Below, one piece after another: positions 56,821 through 64,000 of a stretch of 64,000 nucleotides of DNA. Both the position numbers and the translations under genes were made by a program. Origin of the DNA: Diphasiastrum complanatum (taxonomy: Eukaryota > Streptophyta > Lycopodiopsida > Lycopodiales > Lycopodiaceae); NCBI GenBank assembly GCA_029204225.1, contig CM055095.1, positions 73,072,753-73,136,752 of the forward strand, in the 5' to 3' direction. The notes beneath the pieces are model-generated. The model did no database searches, had not been told where the DNA came from, and saw only the letters and a list, made by a program, of their open reading frames with translations. Within the stretch, counting starts at the first letter, position 1. Each line of letters opens with the position of its first letter.

Positions 56821-57148
56821 TGTCGTACTATACCAACAAGGTTAATATAGATTTTGTAGTAAATAGTGTCGTTCCCACAGAGGACAACGTTAGAAAGTTA
56901 TGTTTTTGGTACAATTTATGATAAGTGGTTTCGAGTGTTCTTCTGGTTGTCGACAGACATTAAAAAGTAACCAGTATTACTTATATTTGGGGTGTGTTGT
57001 GTTGATAATTTCAGAACAACAATCTGGCCTCTATCAAATCGAACGAAACGCGTTATGCAGATGAGATGTTATCAAAGTAGTATAGCAGTACTACACTCTA
57101 GCTGATTAAGGTGTCAACAGAGAATCGAGAAGTGTTCGATGTATTCGC
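56821..57148 (-). repeat. Gypsy H 5' LTR, truncated
   Basis: Aligns with 47063-47370 of the 3' LTR, with a few substitutions and a 27-base segment that the other copy lacks. Similarity stops at about 57148, leaving only the 3' quarter of the LTR. Confidence 0.85.
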
Positions 57149-57735
57149 AACAATACCATAATGACTTGTACCTATCATCATTGTACATGTGTGGAGCCTA
57201 TTCCCCACCTGTGAAATCTATGCCTAAGTCATTTAAATAGATCATATAGGTGGTACATCTCATTTAATTTGGAAAACTAGTGGTTAAATTGGCCAAAAAC
57301 TAGTTTAGTAGTATTATGCCACTTGGCACCATTCTAGTGGTAGAAAATGCTATATCACATGGGTAGGAGTGGTCTCCCACGTGGGAAATATCAAGTATTA
57401 AGTTCAGATCCATTGTATATAGTTTTTTTTCGGATATTAATGATGAGAAACATTGATTTGGGAGCAATCTTGGTGTTTTCACTCTCTTAAGCAAGTTCTT
57501 TGTGGATGAATGCTTAGGATTTATTTGCTGTTATCGGGACTGTTTGTACTTTACACGTGTGAAGCCTTTGGATCATTATTTTTTGTTGTTCTTGCTTGGA
57601 TATATAGAAATTGTCAAGTAGAAGCTAGATTTGGATGCTAGTTTTGATGTAGATCAAGATTCCAAGTTACCAATCACTCTTATTGATATTTTGTAGATCA
57701 AATTGAGTCCATTTCTCTGAAATTTCACAAGAAGC
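57149..57735 (+). repeat. Truncated A-family copia LTR
   Basis: In + orientation this aligns, with gaps, to the reverse complement of the copia A LTR. Shared words are CATGTGTGGAGCCT, GGCCAAAAACTAGTTT and the CACGTGGGAAATAT/CACGTGTGGAAATA region. Its 5' part is missing at the gypsy H junction, and its right end was not resolved. It could be the 3' LTR of the broken copia at 46160-47062. Confidence 0.55.
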
Positions 57736-59566
57736 ATCACCAACATTGCTCAGCCATGACACATGTCTTCCTCACCAAACTAACTCAAGCAGTGTTGTTT
57801 TGTAGGATGGTGACAGGTATCAGTTGGACGTCTTGAGAGTGGTTATGATTTATGGTGCTTTGTAGTACTGTATTTTACTTTTCAGCTATACTTTACCTTG
57901 TTGGATTATGAATAAAGGCTTTAAAAGATTTTAGTCTTGCTTTGTCAAGGGGAACTAAGTGCGGTCTTGTATCTCTCTCTCTCTCACACACATATATTTA
58001 TCTAGCAGAAATTGTAGTGCTGAAAACTATCTTGTCTCTAGATGTCTACTGCTTTCCATTGTTTTGTTTAATGTTGACTAAAAAACATATGTGCCTAAAA
58101 AATGCTCACCGAAACTACAAATTTTTTGGGGCCTTGGGAGCTGAAAGAGAAAGGTCTAGAACTTTAAGCTTGCAAACACATTTGAAACATCAAGTTTTTA
58201 AAGACCTTAAAAAAAAATACAAACAGGTTTATATATAACACGGGCCATCATAACCTCTCTACACAATGGTCAGTGTAATGAAATTTTAAGAACATGTGAC
58301 CCATGAGACCAATTCCACCAATAACTGTCAAGAGACGATCAAATACAAGAATAATTTCAATTTACATCTATGATAATACCTGACATATAAAGGGATATGT
58401 ACCATAGGGAATCCAACCGCAAAGTCTCAGACAATCAAAGATTAGATTCAAGAAAGTCATCTCACCACCACAAACTTAAGATCTTCATGGTGTATAAGAG
58501 CCCAGTCAATCAGATCCTTCAAAACAGACTCATTGTCTTATCCATATGTTGCTCTAATATCTCATATCTTTGACTAATACTCAGACTGTCTACGTAGGTC
58601 CAGGCCACTGCACTGGATGTTTATTTTGATTACCTTTATGGCAAGCACATAGCGGACACATCTCCTTAGTTTACGTGACCTGTCTGGATTGCTGCCTCAC
58701 TTTATTTTCAGTGTCATAAGGTTCTTTGAACTCAGGCTTGATGGGACCAACTCTCACACCAGAAACACTTCATTGGCCAAGGGTCTGTCAAAAATGTTTG
58801 TTAGTATCCAGGAGTTAGACAATAGCTTACATATGCAGCTATTGTAGCCAAATACTTGTAGGTTAGCAACAACCATGGTTCATTACTTTGAGAGAGTGAG
58901 CTTGAACCCTTGAGCACTAGAGGTCATTTGTTCTTAAGATATAGCTGCAACAAGATCTCGAAAGAAGGAAAAACTAAAAAGACTTGTGGTAATTAAGTAA
59001 ATCAAGCGGCCTAAGCTAAAGTCTTCAAATAGCGAAAAACATGCTCATTACCTTCCATGGCAAATCCGGTAAATAAAGGTTCATGTAGTAGAACTCTGTA
59101 TTTCAAAAAAGTAAAGAGGAACCTTTTCAAGAATTTTTTTACCACTGCTTTGTGCTAGCATAGCAGCAATCTCGAGGGTTGAAAGTTATCTGTTTAGTTT
59201 GTCACCTAGTTATGAGTTCAAAACTATTCTAAAGATCAAACACAACTCTCTAGAATCTGCAACAAGGTTATGGATCCTATCCTGCAAACCGGACTGATGC
59301 TAACGGACTGCCCTACGAAAGCTACTTGTGCAGTTAGTTTTAGGACCAACTAAAAACCTGGAACTGTTTACAGGGTTAAAGATATTTTTGTGGCCAAGCT
59401 ACAGTTTGTCTTGAACATCTTGTGGCACACAAGGAAATAGTGTCTCACTAAACAATAGTTTCTTGTTCGATGCTAGATAGTACTCTAGATGTTCATGTGA
59501 TAACAACATCTTGGGCTCTAATCTACATACATCCGATCACTTCAATCTGTATCTTGTACATATGAG
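57736..59566. other. Intergenic DNA, no supported gene
   Basis: A stretch near 57806-57900 (TGTAG acceptor, then a short frame and AT-rich trailer) could be a terminal exon but is too short to support. No retroelement protein or LTR pair is visible in the remainder. Confidence 0.35.
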
Positions 59567-60073
<507 letters not shown>

Positions 60074-60193
60074 AGAGAGAAAGGTATAAAAGGGCAAGAG
60101 AGAGAAGGAGAGATGTGCATAGGAGAGAGAGAGGCGCTGTTTTTTAATCTTTTAGAGTTTTTTTTTTTACATGAAAAATAGCAATAATGTAAG

Positions 60194-60194
<1 letters not shown>

Positions 60195-60278
<84 letters not shown>
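60195..60278. repeat. (GA)n microsatellite
   Basis: About 42 GA units, 300 bases right of the compound microsatellite. Confidence 0.95.
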
Positions 60279-60279
<1 letters not shown>

Positions 60280-61215
60280 ACAATTGAAATATATCTTGCA
60301 AGAACTCAACAAAATCAACCAAACTAAGTTTTTGGCAAGTTAGATTTTGGGTAACGATTTAGATAACATTCCCTAAGGGTGGTTTCACATGGAAGGGGGC
60401 TAGGACTATTTCAAATTAGCACTTACCCCCAATCTAAAAAGACCATGTCATTCCATGTAAAACCCCCTTATGTTTGGAGGCAAGGCCATTTAATGCCTAA
60501 ATTTTAATCATATAAGGTTTGATAAGGCATTTCTATTTTTTATTAAAGGGTTTCGAAAGAAAGGGTCCATCAAAGGCTCCAGGGTTAATTATAAAGATGG
60601 CAGATGAGTGTATTGCACACAACCACTAATGTGATAATGGTGGTGTCCCCTAGATCTAAGGTCTCACAGATCTAAGGGTGGGGGAAATATACCACGATCT
60701 TAGAAAGATGGTATTTCCACTAGATGTTTGCTACATCAACACTGCCACTGCATGGTGGTGCAAAATACGCTGAGTACTAGATGGCTAGGGTAATCGCTTG
60801 GCATCGTGATTTACCTCACGCTGGCACTTTTCAATGCCACCTAAGGGCAACTCCCAGTCCTCGCGATACTGGGAAGCCAGACTTCCCCTCAACTCCACAC
60901 GAAGAGGCATGGCGAAAAATAGAGGCATATTCTTGTCATTTGAAAAGCTCAAAAAATATGAAGCACTTTTAACACGGTATCTATTTTACAATTTAAAGGC
61001 TGAAACGAGATACCCTTCTACGAAGACCGCCCACGGCCAAGCAGGGCCCTCGGGCTCTCGACGAGCTCATTTTTCCACCGTTAGATACTGAACACGTTTC
61101 AAAACTTGTCATCAAACGGCTTTCAATGGTGAGAAGTACTGCTACGTGGCAAGTTGGCCGCTAGTGAGGCAATCTAACGGCAGGGAATTTAAATCATCTC
61201 GTGCCTGTAAGGCAC
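60279..61215. other. Intergenic DNA upstream of the 61496 gene
   Basis: No supported gene. Short + frames at 60781-61091 overlap in different phases and show no family motif. The last few hundred bases probably include the promoter of the gene at 61496; no clear TATA box was picked out. Confidence 0.4.
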
Positions 61216-61339
61216 AAAGGGGGGTGGGGGGGGGGGGGGGGGGAGGGGACGCTTTCTCTTCTTTGACGTTTTGGATCGAAGCAGATGACAGATATCAGTC
61301 GAGGAGATGGAGATGGCGGCAGCAGCAGCAGCAGCAGCA
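61216..61339 (+). promoter_or_regulatory. Poly(G) tract and CAG run in the 5' leader
   Basis: A G-rich tract with 17 consecutive G lies at about 61219-61247, and a (CAG)n run at 61317-61339 precedes an upstream ATG. The G tract could form a G-quadruplex in DNA or leader RNA. Whether it is transcribed is not known. Confidence 0.45.
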
Positions 61340-61396
61340 ATGAATGAAAAAGCTATGGTCGATATGATAATCTTTGATGGCAGGACGAGAGGCTGA
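61340..61396 (+). other. 18-codon upstream ORF
   Basis: An ATG directly after the CAG run opens a short frame (MNEKAMVDMIIFDGRTRG) that stops at 61396, 99 bases before the main ATG. If the leader starts upstream, it would be translated first and could reduce translation of the main frame. Confidence 0.4.
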
Positions 61397-61495
61397 GAGC
61401 TTCAGTTTTGAGATATCCTGACACAGGGTTCCATATAGTATTGCTTTGCTTTGTTTTGTTTGTTTGTTTGTTTGCTTTGTTTTGTTGGTTTGGAG

Positions 61496-63088
61496 ATGGC
61501 GAGAGATATGCCTAGGTTGGATCTTCACCTTCAGAATGGAGTGATCGGCATACTGCAGCGGGCAGGTTATTGCTGCCGCTCCTGTGTTGGCCTGTTTCTT
61601 CTGTTGACGCTGATTTCTGCACTCTATGAAGGCGCTGTGGAAAAGTACGCACTTCTTCCAGGTTTGACCATTTCTTCTTCGTCTAATGCCAGTTCGGCTC
61701 TTCATTACTCCCTGGAAGTCAAATTTGCTTCCACCGCACCTCATCAGGGCAAATTGCCGGCGGAGCAGTCGAATGTTGCAAAGATTGGTAAAGGTGATAA
61801 GAATCGGTATATTTTTTCGCGCTACGCTTCATTTTTTAGCTCTGGTAGGAGCCCACATAATGTCAGTGGACTTCAGCAATCAGCAGTACCGGAAGGATTA
61901 GAATTTGCATCTTTAGAGAGTCTAGATCCTGCACTCTCTGCCGATACATCTTCTGGTGATGACCCTAACCTGCGAAATGCGGGTAGTGATGTAAGCAATG
62001 AAATTTCTAAAGACCAAGCTCATGCTCCGATTTATGAAGAAGACCTGACCACTGAAGCGGGTAGGGATATGTTGGATGGACCAAGTACAGAACAAAGACA
62101 TGATTCTGTGGAAGGGCCACAGGAGGCGGAAGTGAAAGTTGAAGTAGCAGAAGATACTCTTTATAACCATGCGCTTGTTGAAATACCCTTGCCGGCTCTG
62201 AAATTAAAGTATGTGGGGAACGGTACCAAAAATTCTAGTGAAAGCATTTTGGAGGAGGATGAGTTTTTAGGGTTTTCAAGTCCAAGGTTGCTCGGCAGGA
62301 GAGCCTTAGATAGAGGAGCAATGCCACACATGGGATTGATGGTTTTGTTAATGCTCTTGATACTGACGGGAGTGCTTGCTGGAATCCTTGGAGTAGTTGC
62401 ATTTCAACATGCTGCAATTCTGGGGGCAGTCTCTTACAGTGTGGTGAACACATACATGGGCAAGAGAGTAAATGTAAGGAGAGCACTGAAAGCAGGCTTC
62501 AAGTCAGGAATCATGCGCTTGATATGGCTGGCAATTCTTCATGGAACAATACGAGGATTGCAATGCCTACTTTGCATCAAAACAATTTTCAGAGGTGCTT
62601 TAGAGATGGAGCAGATGGAGAGTTTAATTCTACGTTTATCTTTAATGCCGTTTTCTCTGCTAGCTCCATTTAAGGACAAGGATGCAGTCAATGGGGAAAT
62701 GGCATTTCGAATAGGCACCTTCTTAATCCTTGATTACATTTTTGATGCAATTGCGTATTCTGTTTACATTGTGGCATGTTGGGTTACAATCTTGGAGCCT
62801 GACAATTCAGGACTTTCAGCACTTCAGCGGAGTTGGAAGCTTGTAAAAAGCATGGAGTTGCAGGTACTTACAATAAAACTTCTTGAGGCCATCCTTTGCG
62901 GGAGAAGTTGCCGTTGGGTTCTTCAGCAGTTTTTAGGTTCAGTTCTCTCTGCTGTTTTGATTTCGGGAGCACAAATTTACTTCACTGTTGTGTGGTTGAT
63001 CCTTTACTTCTCTGCTCGCTATAAACACGATGGAAGTTCTAGCTTCTCTCACGGAGTACTTGAGGATTTTTTGGACAAGCATAAGTGA
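61496..63088 (+). CDS. Uncharacterised plant multi-pass membrane protein, 530 aa
   Basis: The single-exon frame runs from ATG 61496; upstream in-frame codons have no ATG. A membrane segment at about residues 29-43 (SCVGLFLLLTLISALY) is followed by a 230-residue hydrophilic, acidic and Ser-rich region, then a hydrophobic C-terminal half. Segments are at about 279-325 (MGLMVLLMLLILTGVLAGIL onward), 337-360, 402-433 (FLILDYIFDAIAYSVYIVAC) and 483-510. The C-terminal layout, with WVTILEPDN.GLSALQRSWK between segments, is like that of plant multi-pass proteins of unknown function. I cannot name the family with confidence. The frame has no lesions and appears intact. The 5' leader has a poly(G) tract and an upstream ORF. 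Confidence 0.8.
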   Translation: MARDMPRLDLHLQNGVIGILQRAGYCCRSCVGLFLLLTLISALYEGAVEKYALLPGLTISSSSNASSALHYSLEVKFASTAPHQGKLPAEQSNVAKIGKGDKNRYIFSRYASFFSSGRSPHNVSGLQQSAVPEGLEFASLESLDPALSADTSSGDDPNLRNAGSDVSNEISKDQAHAPIYEEDLTTEAGRDMLDGPSTEQRHDSVEGPQEAEVKVEVAEDTLYNHALVEIPLPALKLKYVGNGTKNSSESILEEDEFLGFSSPRLLGRRALDRGAMPHMGLMVLLMLLILTGVLAGILGVVAFQHAAILGAVSYSVVNTYMGKRVNVRRALKAGFKSGIMRLIWLAILHGTIRGLQCLLCIKTIFRGALEMEQMESLILRLSLMPFSLLAPFKDKDAVNGEMAFRIGTFLILDYIFDAIAYSVYIVACWVTILEPDNSGLSALQRSWKLVKSMELQVLTIKLLEAILCGRSCRWVLQQFLGSVLSAVLISGAQIYFTVVWLILYFSARYKHDGSSSFSHGVLEDFLDKHK

Positions 63089-64000
63089 GGTTCATACTTA
63101 ATCTCTTTTTATGATCCCTTGTTTAAATAATGAACTTACTTGTGTTCTTGGTGGGGCACAAAAGATATCCTCTGTGAAGAGAAATGCCATACCTGCCAGC
63201 CTTGTACAAGGAATTCCATTAGTAAATATTCATTTTAGTTAAGATATGCATTGCAAATATGTGTTTAATCAAGAAATTATTTAGCTTGCTGTGCAGTGCG
63301 TGAGCAGAGTGTATGTGATGGACAATGTCTTAGATCAAAGGTGGAGTATTATCCTAAAATGTATTATATTGATCTGAAAGTTCTCTTCCTTAAAATCTTC
63401 AATGGAAAGTCAGTATTTCAGAATTGCATGGTTCTGACCAGATAAGATGAGAATCCTATCCTTTGAGATGTGTTTGTTATTGTGGGAAAGTATGTTCACA
63501 GTAATTTGACATGTGGATGTTATCGCTAATAATTTATAGCTTTAAAAGCATCCCCTTGTGGTTCTTCAAACATGCATAGATTGGATTCATTTGATTAAGC
63601 TAAGGATTAAATTATTGTGCTGGAGGTGAAAGCATGTTGAAATCTATTAAGCTATTATGTAATTAGATTTTTCTGAATTAAACAAATAGATGCAGTAGAC
63701 CTTTCATGAGCTTTTATCACAAAATATGCTTAGCCAAGATTAGCCTGAGTGTGTTGACAACTTCTCATGCACCTGAGCTTAGATGCCTGTTTGAAGTCCT
63801 TGAGCTTGACAATTCTGATCATATGGCTTTTACAAATTGGTAAGGATTTGTATGCAATGTTTTGCGGCTGCAACGTTAGTGCTATGCATATATATGCACA
63901 GTTTCTCAGTGTGAGACGGCTGTATGCATGAGTGAGGAACTTAGAGTCAAGGAACCCAATGTCATGGACACAGTTCCATTTAAGTCATTTGACGGATCAT
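63089..64000. other. 3' flank of the 61496 gene
   Basis: AT-rich DNA, the first part probably 3' UTR. No gene, repeat or retroelement signal was seen to the window end. Confidence 0.5.

Larger units (their letters stand above)
47063..57148 (-). mobile_element. Ty3/gypsy retrotransposon H with third ORF
   Basis: Minus-strand order is a partial 5' LTR (56821-57148), PBS, gag, protease region, RT/RNase H, integrase, spacer, a third ORF reaching the polypurine tract, and a full 3' LTR (47063-48293). It sits in an A-family copia. Coding is decayed by stops. A copia fragment at 54788-55115 lies inside. The 5' LTR start was lost at the junction with an A-family LTR. Confidence 0.9.

Overview
The window comes from a land-plant nuclear genome, probably a large, transposon-rich one. 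It has split genes with canonical GT/AG introns, long GA/CT microsatellites, tRNA-derived SINEs, and dense nests of decayed Ty1/copia and Ty3/gypsy LTR retrotransposons. Nothing in it looks bacterial, viral or organellar. The exact lineage (fern, gymnosperm or other) cannot be fixed from the sequence alone.

Four likely host loci are seen. At the left end is a three-exon non-specific phospholipase C (NPC) gene (CDS 1001-5914, +). There is an intronless 275-aa membrane-associated protein of unknown family at 11333-12160 (+), an intronless 207-aa multi-pass protein with a long acidic N-terminus at 33594-34217 (+), and an intronless 530-aa multi-pass membrane protein at 61496-63088 (+). Two weaker gene-like pieces, an FG-rich segment near 9.4-9.6 kb and a coiled-coil exon near 36.8-37.1 kb, may be remnants.

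The left retroelement block (14.1-27.0 kb, all minus strand) is nested. A copia gag (element D) is split by two insertions. One is a nearly complete copia element C (19399-26522), with two recognisable LTRs and a TTGTA target-site duplication. The other is copia element A (about 14100-19153), with a 1.14-kb LTR bounded by TGTGG/CCACA. C has no recognisable gag. In its place it carries a tRNA-derived SINE with a perfect 16-bp target-site duplication, a 3-copy minisatellite, and an antisense fragment that reads like the WD40 start of CDC20. A 2-kb foreign segment interrupts its reverse transcriptase and holds 14 copies of GACATGCA.

The middle block (28.3-32.3 kb) has an internally deleted + strand copia (B), two LTRs of one family in inverted orientation around it, and remnants of two other copia LTRs.

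The right block (38.4-57.7 kb) starts with a copia gag/protease fragment (E) broken by gypsy F (minus). F is joined head-to-head, integrase to integrase, with gypsy G (+). A copia gag of the A family follows, broken by gypsy H (minus, 47063-57148). F, G and H all carry coding-like sequence downstream of the integrase. In H it is a third ORF that can be followed for about 2.6-3 kb and ends at the 3' LTR. This extra-ORF gypsy group is the most unusual system in the window. A truncated A-family LTR ends the block. The stretch from 57.7 to 61.2 kb is non-coding, with GT/GA microsatellites, a direct duplication and heat-shock-element-like palindromes.
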